DNA of 50,018 bases from Hofstenia miamia (taxonomy: Eukaryota > Xenacoelomorpha > Acoela), in contig SCFE01000019.1 in assembly GCA_004352715.1 (NCBI GenBank), positions 2,663,765-2,713,782 of the forward strand, written 5' to 3'. The translations under genes were made by a program, and so were the position numbers. Positions 1-10,156 of this stretch are shown one piece after another. Each line of letters begins with the position of its first letter. Positions within the stretch are counted from its first letter, which is position 1. A model generated the notes under the pieces. The model was not told the DNA's origin. It searched no databases and worked only from the letters and a program-made list of their open reading frames with translations.

Positions 1-29
1 GGGCCTGGCTCCCCATAGTTACGCCACTG
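1..29 (-). mobile_element. hAT-type terminal inverted repeat, element runs off the left edge
   Basis: Read on the minus strand, the edge starts with CAGTGGCGTAACTATGGGG, the terminal inverted repeat shared by a widespread group of hAT DNA transposons. The element body lies to the left, outside the window; the sequence to the right (ATTTGACC) is where the 8-bp hAT target duplication would be, but the partner end is not visible. Family-level call from memory of the motif; the internal sequence cannot be judged. Confidence 0.65.
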
Positions 30-1738
30 ATTTGACCTTTTAGAATATACTATTTTGAAAAAACTAAAAAATCGTTATCGGCCAAGTCAAGACTGAGACA
101 TGATTGCTTCCTGCGGGATTCTAAGTGCCATAGCAAATGCGAAATCATTTGTGATCGCCACAAAAAACAAAACCACATCAAGTTCTCAATGTGCTTTTAC
201 TGACCATTTCAAACCAAAAAATTACCACTCACTATTTCTATTCAATACATGCTGTGGCATATTTTCCGAAGAATATTAACGGAATTTTAAGTGTTTATAG
301 TGATAACACACCAAACATTTTGAATTTTATTGATTTTGAAGCAGATAATACTAACACAATTGGAAAAAAATTAAGACCCGTGTTTGGCCTTAGAAAAAAT
401 GTGATGAGCTTATGACCTTCAAAACTTTGCATCTTGAATCTGGAAATTTTCCCTTTCAATCGCAGAGAGTATGTTCATAAAATATAAAAACCCACATTTA
501 ATCTTAAATTCCATTAATTTGTACTTAATTTAAAAGAAAAATTTTCCATAATTTTATTAAAACTATAATTATTGTCATCCAGTTATAACTTGCAAATTGT
601 TCTGCGAAGTGGCGAGATTTTGATTTCGTATTAAATCAGAAAAATTATTTCATTACAAAAAATGCATAAAATATTGCCCAAAGCACTAGAAGAGATACTG
701 TAAAAGATGCTAATTAAAATAACATGCAAGTGTTGCATTTAGACAACCGAACAGTAAATTGACGGTGTTTGACATTGAATGTAGCCACAATAAAAAAGTT
801 TAATTATATATGAGCCTTAAATTTTGAAATGTGCTTTGCAAAAATGATCAATGTCAACAATACAAGAAACACGGTAAAACAGTGAAAATAGCGTATGTTT
901 ACTTAGCGCTAAAAGAGTATTTGACATATTATTTTGTGCTAAATGTAAATATGTATACAGTAATATGTTTATGAAATGTAATCAGTTTTTCTATATTCAA
1001 CTTATACTGTAAACCAGCACTATTTAAAAGTACAACCGTGTATAAGAGACAGGTACAGCAATACTTGAATAACATATAAAATCAAAGCCTTTTGGATTTT
1101 GGCATTCTGTAAGAGCATTGTGGGATTAAGCTCCACATCATAGTATCTGAGATATATTTACTGGCCAATATGCATTGTGACAACCAAATTTACTTGGTGC
1201 CTTTAATGGTACAATTATACATTATTTTACAGCATTGCTCTTCTGCAAGGTAAGAAACTGACCTTAACTGTCGCACATTTATATTAATTTTCCTGAATAA
1301 TAAAGTTGTATCTTTTGTAACACAGTTCAGGCTCATTCAAGACCTGTGAAAAATTTGAATGCTATTTTTGAAGTTAATCTTGCCCATTAATAAATTTAAA
1401 TAATAATTTTATATAACATTTCACATACGCCTGGTATCATCTGATGTAAAACATATATATAGAAGAATCATATATAAGCAAAGCATTTAATTATCTATAA
1501 TTTATTAATATCGTGCTCCTGTATATCAAATCGTTTCATTTCATTGAATGAAAAGTGTTTTCGGGTTAAAATCTATTGTTATCGTCTAAACATTTTAAAT
1601 TGTTGTTAATGGTATTTTATATATTGATACTTACGATTAGAAATATTTTTAAAATTCAATCCTCGAATATAAAAACACATCCGTCCATGATAAATTGGTT
1701 TTATAAATTAGAGACTACCTGACTACCTACTATACAAT
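30..1738. other. AT-rich intergenic DNA, no recognised gene
   Basis: Only short open frames occur, none resembling a known family. A donor-like AAG|GTAAGA occurs near 1251, but no supporting reading frame was found. The one notable string is the Tn5 mosaic-end-like sequence listed separately. Confidence 0.5.
1038..1052 (+). other. 15-bp match to the Tn5/Nextera mosaic end
   Basis: GTGTATAAGAGACAG is identical to the last 15 bases of the 19-bp mosaic end used in Tn5 tagmentation libraries; the four preceding bases (AACC) do not match (AGAT expected). A chance 15-bp match in 50 kb is unlikely, so an adapter left in a contig or a chimeric join is possible. It may still be natural sequence. Confidence 0.5.
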
Positions 1739-1852
1739 ATGGAAAACTCAGAGAAAATTTCAACAAATAGTATTGACATAAATCCAGATTCAGTCATTAT
1801 GGTGCGTGCGCCCTTTCGATCTGCTTCATTCATTGGTGTCAGGCTCAGGTGA
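1739..1852 (+). CDS. possible first coding exon or short ORF, unrecognised
   Basis: An ATG after CAATAT opens a 37-codon frame beginning MENSEKISTNSIDI and ending at TGA. Polar/acidic composition is more protein-like than the surrounding AT-rich DNA. Two donor-like sites lie inside it: ATG|GTGCGT near 1801 and CAG|GTGACC near 1848, so it may be a spliced 5' exon rather than a complete gene. No family resemblance is seen and the downstream exon, if any, is not found before the assembly gap. Weak call based on start context and composition only. Confidence 0.2.
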   Translation: MENSEKISTNSIDINPDSVIMVRAPFRSASFIGVRLR

Positions 1853-2247
1853 CCCTTATTATTGGTTTCCTTGATCAGGCATACAAAACATTAACATATG
1901 TTGTCATTTTTAAATGTTTATAATTGGGGGAAATTGGATTTATCCGTGATGTCCTGGTTGCAGAAAACCGCTAGTTTTTTTACAGTGGTTTTTAAGCGGA
2001 TTGTACTATATTTTCAACCTTTGTTTCTTCAAAAATTTGGAAATCGTAAAAATATACGTATGATACTCTGTTCCTAGATTCAAAATTCGCACTTAATGTT
2101 ACGGAAATTGAAAGGTTTTGTTCTAAGTATCGCAAATAATGCATTTTTCGTAGCACTTACCGCGAATGTATGTTCATAGAAAAACTTTCCTGAAATTTTT
2201 ATCGTCTCCCTTCATGCTTATTATTCGTGTTTATATATATAAATATA

Positions 2248-3247
2248 NNNNNNNNNNNNNNNNNNNNNNNNNNNNNNNNNNNNNNNNNNNNNNNNNNNNN
2301 NNNNNNNNNNNNNNNNNNNNNNNNNNNNNNNNNNNNNNNNNNNNNNNNNNNNNNNNNNNNNNNNNNNNNNNNNNNNNNNNNNNNNNNNNNNNNNNNNNNN
2401 NNNNNNNNNNNNNNNNNNNNNNNNNNNNNNNNNNNNNNNNNNNNNNNNNNNNNNNNNNNNNNNNNNNNNNNNNNNNNNNNNNNNNNNNNNNNNNNNNNNN
2501 NNNNNNNNNNNNNNNNNNNNNNNNNNNNNNNNNNNNNNNNNNNNNNNNNNNNNNNNNNNNNNNNNNNNNNNNNNNNNNNNNNNNNNNNNNNNNNNNNNNN
2601 NNNNNNNNNNNNNNNNNNNNNNNNNNNNNNNNNNNNNNNNNNNNNNNNNNNNNNNNNNNNNNNNNNNNNNNNNNNNNNNNNNNNNNNNNNNNNNNNNNNN
2701 NNNNNNNNNNNNNNNNNNNNNNNNNNNNNNNNNNNNNNNNNNNNNNNNNNNNNNNNNNNNNNNNNNNNNNNNNNNNNNNNNNNNNNNNNNNNNNNNNNNN
2801 NNNNNNNNNNNNNNNNNNNNNNNNNNNNNNNNNNNNNNNNNNNNNNNNNNNNNNNNNNNNNNNNNNNNNNNNNNNNNNNNNNNNNNNNNNNNNNNNNNNN
2901 NNNNNNNNNNNNNNNNNNNNNNNNNNNNNNNNNNNNNNNNNNNNNNNNNNNNNNNNNNNNNNNNNNNNNNNNNNNNNNNNNNNNNNNNNNNNNNNNNNNN
3001 NNNNNNNNNNNNNNNNNNNNNNNNNNNNNNNNNNNNNNNNNNNNNNNNNNNNNNNNNNNNNNNNNNNNNNNNNNNNNNNNNNNNNNNNNNNNNNNNNNNN
3101 NNNNNNNNNNNNNNNNNNNNNNNNNNNNNNNNNNNNNNNNNNNNNNNNNNNNNNNNNNNNNNNNNNNNNNNNNNNNNNNNNNNNNNNNNNNNNNNNNNNN
3201 NNNNNNNNNNNNNNNNNNNNNNNNNNNNNNNNNNNNNNNNNNNNNNN
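2248..3247. other. assembly gap, 1000 N
   Basis: Exactly 1000 N, likely a default-size gap. The left flank is a TATATATAAATATA tract; the right flank enters directly into a Penelope-like element, so the missing DNA probably includes the rest of that element. Confidence 0.95.
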
Positions 3248-3564
3248 GAATTAAAGAACATGAGACCAGTTCTAATATATCGAATCATCTAATTAAGTGC
3301 GGACTAAATTTTGAAAAAAACATATTACATCAGACATCAAGATCAAGTAATTTAAAAATTATTGAGAGTATTTTTATAAAATCCTTACAACCAAGTTTAA
3401 ACACAAAAGAAGACTATATTTATAAATTAAACTTGCCACTTTTTAAAATTTAAAAAATTATAATTATTATTGTAAAATCTAGTAAATTTAGAGGGAATAA
3501 TTTGTAAAACTGACGATGACTTTGTAAGTCGAAATATATCTGCATGTTCTTATTAAGGTTAATT
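3248..3564 (+). mobile_element. Penelope-like element, 3' end (copy 1)
   Basis: Nearly the same sequence recurs at 25395-25699, showing a repeated family. The reading frame here carries SSNISNHLIKCGLNFEK followed by ESIFIKSLQPSLN, which fits the C-terminal part of the GIY-YIG endonuclease of Penelope-like retroelements (the E.IFI..L.P.LN block near the end of the domain). The frame ends at a TAA near 3450, followed by about 110 bp of noncoding end containing a hammerhead-like motif. The 5' part, including the reverse transcriptase, is lost in the N gap. The copy differs from copy 2 by substitutions and small indels, so it is an old insertion. Confidence 0.75.
3510..3540 (+). ncRNA. hammerhead-ribozyme-like motif in Penelope-like 3' end
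   Basis: The catalytic core strings are present in order: CTGACGA (CUGANGA box), then GACTT-TGT-AAGTC, a 5-bp stem II, then GAAA. The next bases ATATATC could form a two-pair stem III closing on an AUC cleavage triplet. One extra U separates the CUGANGA box from stem II, and stem I is weak (UGUA/UGCA with unpaired As). Penelope-like elements are known to carry minimal hammerheads, which supports the reading; activity is doubtful. Confidence 0.5.
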
Positions 3565-3973
3565 AAGCTCCTAAAAAAACGACATATTATCTTACAATCA
3601 GTAGCTTATTTTATAGTTTGTATTAAATCATACTTCTTGGTACGTCAGTGTAGAAATTTTAGTTAACCAGAATAACAATAAACCAAAGCAATAAAAATTT
3701 CAAAAACATCAGAGCAAAGGGACTAAATTGAGAAAAAGTAATGGCAAGCCGTCGCAACTTTGGACCTTCATTTCCATACTCAGATAATTTGAAATTGTAA
3801 TTTCTAAGTGTAAGACAATTATTAAATAAAGACAAGATAATTTATATTCATTTGAATTTTTTACAATATTTTACTGATATTTCAAATGAATAGCGTTATT
3901 AACTACTATGTACAAAAAAATGAATAATAACAAAAATGAAATAAATAAAACAACACTGACTACGGATATTTTA
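3565..3973. other. AT-rich intergenic DNA
   Basis: No open frame or repeat recognised between the Penelope-like end and the antisense RT pseudogene. Confidence 0.5.
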
Positions 3974-4680
3974 CTAATTTCGATTTATTGTATAGTCGTT
4001 ATTATAAAATTTAAATCCTATCCATGATCTACCTGATATAAACTTTTGTTTGAGAATTAATGATTTTAATTCTTTCTTGAATTTTTTAAGGTTGTCTATT
4101 ATTTTCATTTCTTTTGGCAATATATTCCAGTTATAAATTAATAAAGGATTGACTCATATTTTTATTGATCTTAACACGTTAATAGTTTTTTGATCATTTA
4201 TTTTGCTTCAGAGAGTCTGTCGAAAATGAGAATGTTATCTCGTCGTAGGGTGGAATTTTGTTTATGAATTTGAAGAAATAAATAATAATATTGTAAATAA
4301 TTAACTCTTGTGGAAAAAGAATAGATTTAGAAATATATTCTTTTGTTTTAGAAGAGTTTTTATTACAAACATTTAATGCCCATTTTAATTGAACTCGAAG
4401 CTTTTTTATCATTAGGCTGTGTACATTAGTATATAAGATATTAGCATAGTTTAAATTACTCATAACAAATGCATGAAACATTTGAATTACTGCAATTGGG
4501 GGTAACTGTTGGGAAACATGGGATATCTTTCTAATACCTATAGCCATTTTTTTAATAATAGTATTTATTTGCGACGTGAAATTAAGATTTGAATCTATTA
4601 TTACTCCTAGATATTTAAACTTATTAACAGGTATAACAGATGAATTATTGAAATTAATTGAATAGTCAGAGATGTCCGTT
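3974..4680 (-). pseudogene. non-LTR retrotransposon RT, C-terminal part, decayed
   Basis: On the minus strand the frame reads DISDYSINF, then VNKFKYLGVIIDSNLNF, the FKYLGV.ID..L.F block after the RT palm, then an uninterrupted 117-codon stretch containing HAFVMSNLNYANILY (the thumb region S.LNY segment). After a frame break it continues with NWNILPKEMK and FKKELKSLIL, the usual W..LP......F...L end of LINE RTs, to a TAG at 3974-3976. An in-frame stop near 4682 and the break near 4194 show decay. The catalytic core and endonuclease are absent, as in a 5'-truncated copy. Jockey/CR1-type pol is likely; the exact clade is not clear. Confidence 0.8.
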
Positions 4681-4771
4681 TTTTTCTAAAAGGTTGCATT
4701 ATGCAAAATTCAGGTTTTTTCACGTTACTACGCAATCTATGCATATTAAAATGCAGTTTTTTCCTATCAAA

Positions 4772-4906
4772 GATCCGAATAGCACAAGCAAAGATCCTAC
4801 TTGCAGGAGCAAATATCCGAATAGCATAAGCAAAGATCCGAATAGCACAAGCAAAAATCCGAATAGCACAAGCAAATATCCGACTTGCATAATCAAGGAT
4901 CCGACT
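4772..4906 (+). repeat. 21-bp minisatellite, about 6.4 copies
   Basis: Unit GATCCGAATAGCACAAGCAAA repeats in tandem with two variants (GAATAGCA and GACTTGCA/TACTTGCA middle blocks). Because 21 is a multiple of three, the array stays open and would encode a seven-residue repeat (DPNSTSK and variants) inside an 88-codon frame at 4658-4924. That frame overlaps the start of the antisense RT and has no family resemblance, so the repeat rather than a gene is annotated. Confidence 0.85.
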
Positions 4907-4924
4907 TTTTATGACCTTGCCTAA

Positions 4925-5487
4925 ACCATTTTAGTTTTAATAACTATGATCTATCTATTGTAATTTGATGAATTTATCATCGATACACATGTTTTATAGT
5001 TATTAAATCATTTAATTAACATATTATTTATGTGAATAATAATATTTAAATCTTGATTAAAATTCTTGAAAATCGGAATTGGTTTTAATATATTGTCCAT
5101 AAGCATTATCACAGACATACATACATTAGGTCGTCTAAAGGAATTGTATGACTGTTTTGAATAATAATTCAGAGAAAATATTGGGTCACATTTCTTTAGT
5201 AGAGGTAAAGTCTTAACTGTTATTTATGTTCCACTACCTATCAATGTATAAGCATCGGACGTCAAACGATATTAGCAAAAATAAATAAGATCTAACTTTA
5301 TTGGGAAACGTTATAAATAGCATAAACAAGTTAAACAGAAAAATAAATATCTTTACATAAACGAGATTCAAATTTGAACTAACATTAAGAAATAAAATAT
5401 TCAAATGATATTGATGTCTAATATATTAAATAATACAGTACAGTAGTACAGTTATAGAACTACACAATCAAATCATTTCATTTTCAC
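4925..5487. other. AT-rich intergenic DNA
   Basis: No frame or repeat of note up to the assembly gap. Confidence 0.5.
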
Positions 5488-6487
5488 NNNNNNNNNNNNN
5501 NNNNNNNNNNNNNNNNNNNNNNNNNNNNNNNNNNNNNNNNNNNNNNNNNNNNNNNNNNNNNNNNNNNNNNNNNNNNNNNNNNNNNNNNNNNNNNNNNNNN
5601 NNNNNNNNNNNNNNNNNNNNNNNNNNNNNNNNNNNNNNNNNNNNNNNNNNNNNNNNNNNNNNNNNNNNNNNNNNNNNNNNNNNNNNNNNNNNNNNNNNNN
5701 NNNNNNNNNNNNNNNNNNNNNNNNNNNNNNNNNNNNNNNNNNNNNNNNNNNNNNNNNNNNNNNNNNNNNNNNNNNNNNNNNNNNNNNNNNNNNNNNNNNN
5801 NNNNNNNNNNNNNNNNNNNNNNNNNNNNNNNNNNNNNNNNNNNNNNNNNNNNNNNNNNNNNNNNNNNNNNNNNNNNNNNNNNNNNNNNNNNNNNNNNNNN
5901 NNNNNNNNNNNNNNNNNNNNNNNNNNNNNNNNNNNNNNNNNNNNNNNNNNNNNNNNNNNNNNNNNNNNNNNNNNNNNNNNNNNNNNNNNNNNNNNNNNNN
6001 NNNNNNNNNNNNNNNNNNNNNNNNNNNNNNNNNNNNNNNNNNNNNNNNNNNNNNNNNNNNNNNNNNNNNNNNNNNNNNNNNNNNNNNNNNNNNNNNNNNN
6101 NNNNNNNNNNNNNNNNNNNNNNNNNNNNNNNNNNNNNNNNNNNNNNNNNNNNNNNNNNNNNNNNNNNNNNNNNNNNNNNNNNNNNNNNNNNNNNNNNNNN
6201 NNNNNNNNNNNNNNNNNNNNNNNNNNNNNNNNNNNNNNNNNNNNNNNNNNNNNNNNNNNNNNNNNNNNNNNNNNNNNNNNNNNNNNNNNNNNNNNNNNNN
6301 NNNNNNNNNNNNNNNNNNNNNNNNNNNNNNNNNNNNNNNNNNNNNNNNNNNNNNNNNNNNNNNNNNNNNNNNNNNNNNNNNNNNNNNNNNNNNNNNNNNN
6401 NNNNNNNNNNNNNNNNNNNNNNNNNNNNNNNNNNNNNNNNNNNNNNNNNNNNNNNNNNNNNNNNNNNNNNNNNNNNNNNNNNNNNNN

Positions 6488-6515
<28 letters not shown>
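5488..6515. other. assembly gap (1000 N) followed by a (TA)n microsatellite
   Basis: Exactly 1000 N, then about 28 bp of pure TA. The gap probably reflects failure to assemble through the dinucleotide tract. Confidence 0.9.
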
Positions 6516-6518
<3 letters not shown>

Positions 6519-7134
6519 AATTGTTTATTAGATTCTAAAACCTCAACAGTAATCGTCAAACGACTTAAACTACATTCTGTACATTATACATTAAAACCAC
6601 TTAAGAAAATTTTCTAAGTATGAGCTTGCGTGATATATTTTTTAATATAGAAGTAAATAGCTAAAATTACGATTATCAGAAACAGATAAAATGAAATAAA
6701 TACTTCTTCAAGGCGGTTTTCGCATTGCATTCAAGCATAAACTATATATCTCGCAATATGCAAGTAGGAAAACCGGATTTTAACCCAATTTTCCTTTTGA
6801 ATGTTTCAAAATCATAGAGATTGAGAATTTTTGAAATAAAATCTGAGCTTGGTAGAGTTTCTAAGACATTAGAGAGAATCCCAATATATTTTGGATTTAC
6901 AAACATTTCTCCACCATTTGAGAATCTATAATATTTATTTTTATTACTTGATTTAGTTCCAGAGTTCGATGTATTACTGAAATATATATATTAAATTATT
7001 TGTTTTAAGTATTATATGTATGCATAAATTAATTTTATATAGCCTTGATATTTATTTTCAACTTAAAAAATTTGCTTCTTATCACTTCAAGCTATATATC
7101 ATGTAAAATTACTTTAATAACCATAATCATTTTT

Positions 7135-7500
7135 CAATTTCATGAACATTTAATGCTATTTTGCAAACTGCGTACTAGTCTTTGTTTTGTAAAATCAATA
7201 AATTTAATCATTTTGCGTTAATGTGTTTTTTATGAAAATGTGTTAGTCTTTTAGTAATTAACAATGTTTCGAGAACTTCATAACAACCAATTTTGAAAGC
7301 AAATAAACTTAATCATTTTTTACTTAATGCACTTTGTGTCAAGCCAAGGTATTTATTTGTTGTGAGACATTGTTATTTTAGTTGACATCTCATAAACGTT
7401 TAATACTATTTGGAAAAGCAAACAACTTTTTATTATGTAAAAACTAATAAATACATCATTTTTTAACGACAAGTACTTTAGTGAAAAAATGCAAACCTTT
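7135..7500 (+). repeat. diverged ~120-bp subrepeats inside the foldback element
   Basis: Related blocks occur near 7140, 7271 and 7390, each with a CAT(G/A)AAC(A/G)TTTAATACTATT-type start, an AAATAAA(C/T)TTAATCATTTT or AATAAATACATCATTTTTT core, and a following AC-rich AGTACTTTA-like end. They are strongly diverged and were matched by eye. Confidence 0.4.
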
Positions 7501-7614
7501 GTTAAACTTTGATTGTATTCAATGTATTGAAATATTAATTTTTTTCACAGTGTTTATAAAGTTTTTATTTTAAAATTCATAAATTTATTATACAACTGCA
7601 AGTACTTTAACAAT

Positions 7615-8190
7615 CTTTAAAATGCAAAAACACAAATACACATCACAAAAAACACAATAAAGTAAAAAAACATGCAAAAAGCAAGTAATGTTGTGCAAAA
7701 ACAATAACACACCACAAAAAACACAATTATACACTACACAAAGACACATTCTATTGAATGCTATGCCGTAAGACCTCTATCAAGTTCAGATTATATTTTA
7801 AAAATTCTCAATCTCTACGATTTTGCAATATTTAATATGAAACTGCAAGTAATTTAACAATCATTGATTTGTAGAATGACTTAAAATTTATATTTATGTG
7901 GGATATTAAATAAAAACACCTAAAACAAAAGCATTCATTCTTTAAAATGCAAAATGCAAAAACACAAAGACACATCACAAAAAACACAATAATTAAAAGA
8001 AAACATGCAAAATGCACGTAATAATGTGCAAAAACAATAACACACTACAAAAACACAATTATACACTACAAAAAACACCTTCTATTGAATGCTGTACCGT
8101 AAGACCTCTATCAGGTTCAGATTATATTTACAAATTCTCAATCTCTATACGATTTTGAAATGTTTAGTAGGAAAATTTGTTAAAAATCTG
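7615..8190 (+). repeat. tandem duplication, ~332-bp period, inside the foldback element
   Basis: The block from AAAATGCAAAAACACAAA through ATTCTATTGAATGCTATGCC, GTAAGACCTCTATCAAGTTC and ATTCTCAATCTCTACGATTTTG at 7616-7825 recurs at 7949-8157 with few differences (for example GTACCGTAAGACCTCTATCAGG). The repeated AACACAA/CACAAAAAACACAAT runs give it a simple-sequence look. Confidence 0.75.
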
Positions 8191-8927
8191 CTTAAACATA
8201 CATTCTATGAACTATACGTACTTGCAAGTACTTAACAACAGTGTTTTAAGTAGCATTTATGTTCAGTAAAACAATTTTTGTGAATATAGCAAAATGGAAA
8301 TTACTTTCATATAGGCTCCTTCGTGGAATTAAAATATAGTATTTTTATAGCTTAAATGAATGTTTTTATCCGTTTTGAAATAAAAGTTTATTATTATTAT
8401 TTATATTTTATCATGAAGATGTTTAAAGTGTAATAGTAACATTGCATCTAATTAAAAAAGAATAAAATTTTTATATTAACATAAGTACTTCAATACAAAA
8501 TCGAAATTTCATATCTTAAAACATCGCATTTTCATCCTCAAATGCACATATCTGTAAAGCACATTTAAAGAAATTGCATTACAAAAACACAAGAAAACAC
8601 AACATATGGAAATATAATCTGAATATACAATAAAAATAATCGAATTTAAGTGTATAATACGTTTTTCTTTCTTATTTTTCGAAAGCTTAAACTAATAATG
8701 TCATTCAATTTCATTTTGCTCAATACCTATGACGAAAAGATTTCATTTTAACATATAATTCAGTTTTTCCAACGATTGAGAGAAATTTTTTTTGAAAACT
8801 ATAATTTTATGTTTTCACGAGGAGAATTTGGTTAATGTCCGATTATTCTACTTGCATATTGTGAGATAAATATTTTATACTGAAATTCAACAAAAAAACC
8901 GCTTTGAAGAAGTATTTATTTCATTTG

Positions 8928-9305
8928 TACCAGATGTGTTCATTAATAAATCGTATCATTTACATAATGTAAGTGTATAAATTGCGAAGAACAAAATTAA
9001 CAAACTTGTGATAATAATTGAGATTTTTCCAACTTGCAAAAATTATTTTTTTGTGCATCGAATGAGTTCTAGTTTCATATTTCGTGAAAATTTTTTATTT
9101 AATTGTGATAATATATATAGTGATTTATATTTCATGTTTATATAGTTTGTGATAGACTGTTTATGAATTTAGTAGATAGTGTTCTTTACGATTGGATATA
9201 CTTTGAAATTTGAACAATGGGGTAGAGATAAAAAAATATGTAATGTTGACATTGTCTGTGAAAGAATGCAACTTTGTACACGTATGAATATACACAGCCA
9301 GCATA
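8928..9305. other. AT-rich intergenic DNA
   Basis: Nothing recognised. Confidence 0.45.
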
Positions 9306-9357
9306 ATGGAATTTCACATTGCTGAAAGAACTACGGCAAAAGATTTCAAACTTTTTG
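9306..9357 (+). CDS. candidate 5' coding exon, unrecognised
   Basis: ATG opens a frame reading MEFHIAERTTAKDFKLF that runs into TTTTTG|GTGAGC, a good donor-like sequence. Codon content (GCT GAA AGA ACT ACG GCA AAA GAT) is unlike the surrounding AT-rich DNA. No following exon was identified, so it remains a hypothesis. Confidence 0.25.
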
Positions 9358-9449
9358 GTGAGCTTTTATAATTAAATCTCAGATATTGTTTTGATTCTTA
9401 ACGCTTTTTGCAATAGTATTTCTAGTTAGTTTTACAGATATTTCTTTTA

Positions 9450-9736
9450 AAAATGTAATCAATTTTATTTTAATGAATTTGGTGCGAATTCACTGTCCGG
9501 TGTTAAATAAAAACGTCGTTTGTTTGTTAATACACATTTTTAACTGCATTTGTTTAAACTTTTAATTGTCATTTGTTTCATGTGTAATCAATTTTATTTT
9601 AACGAATTGCTGCGGGTTTAACGTCCGAGGTTAATTTAATTATGTACTTTATCATAAATAAAAATGTCGTTTGTTTGTTAGGCCTAATACACATTTTTAA
9701 TTGCATTTGTTTAAACTTTTAATTGTCATGTGTATT
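9450..9736 (+). repeat. tandem duplication, two diverged copies
   Basis: Copy 1 (about 9452-9578) and copy 2 (about 9581-9736) share TGTAATCAATTTTATTTTAA, GTCGTTTGTTTGTTA, AATACACATTTTTAA and TGCATTTGTTTAAACTTTTA. Copy 2 has an extra ~28 bp (AATTATGTACTTTATCATAA and flanks). No coding potential. Confidence 0.85.
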
Positions 9737-9932
9737 ATCCTGTGAACGTCACCTCGTTTGCTGTTTGGAAATATTTGGAATTGGCCAACCAAGAAAAATC
9801 AGATTTAAATTACAAAAGACCTCAATAAATTCCAACAACCATGATTAATTAATGAAGAAAATACTGTTTTTGAAAACCTAATAAGTGTTTAACACTTCAT
9901 TTGTATTGATTTTATGTGCAAAGGATTTTAAA

Positions 9933-10156
9933 TAATAATAATAATNNNNNNNNNNNNNNNNNNNNNNNNNNNNNNNNNNNNNNNNNNNNNNNNNNNNNNN
10001 NNNNNNNNNNNNNNNNNNNNNNNNNNNNNNNNNNNNNNNNNNNNNNNNNNNNNNNNNNNNNNNNNNNNNNNNNNNNNNNNNNNNNNNNNNNNNNNNNNNN
10101 NNNNNNNNNNNNNNNNNNNNNNNNNNNNNNATAATAATAATAATAATAATAATAAT
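9933..10156. repeat. (AAT)n microsatellite with 185-N gap
   Basis: AAT trinucleotides flank the gap on both sides (N at 9946-10130), so the missing part is probably more of the same tract. Such AAT/ATT tails are also common at LINE 3' ends. Confidence 0.85.

Larger units (their letters stand above)
6688..8927. mobile_element. 2.2-kb foldback-like element with ~100-bp inverted ends
   Basis: The left end (AAATGAAATAAATACTTCTT, then CAAGGCGGTTTT and TCGCAATATGCAAGTAG) matches the reverse complement of 8820-8926 (AAATGAAATAAATACTTCTT, CAAAGCGGTTTTT, TCACAATATGCAAGTAG), with scattered mismatches across ~100 bp. The left arm continues inward (CATAGAGATTGAGAATTTTTG at 6814-6834) and its reverse complement recurs inside the element at ~7804 and ~8136, so the arm sequence is present several times. 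No transposase frame is seen. A non-autonomous DNA transposon with long inverted repeats (MULE- or foldback-like) is the best explanation; a target duplication could not be fixed. Confidence 0.6.

Noticed and set aside
191-415. 74-codon frame near the left edge
   Set aside because: Begins at a non-ATG codon, AT-driven composition, no family features.
2166-3453. Long open frames on both strands across 2.2-3.4 kb
   Set aside because: They run through 1000 N; only the part after 3247 contains real sequence, and that part is the Penelope-like end.
5468-6559. 363-codon minus-strand frame
   Set aside because: Almost entirely N plus a (TA)n tract read as Tyr-Ile repeats.
7832-8017. 61-codon Cys/Phe-rich minus-strand frame
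   Set aside because: It is a reading of the A-rich/CAAAA repeats inside the foldback element, which has a better explanation as repeat.
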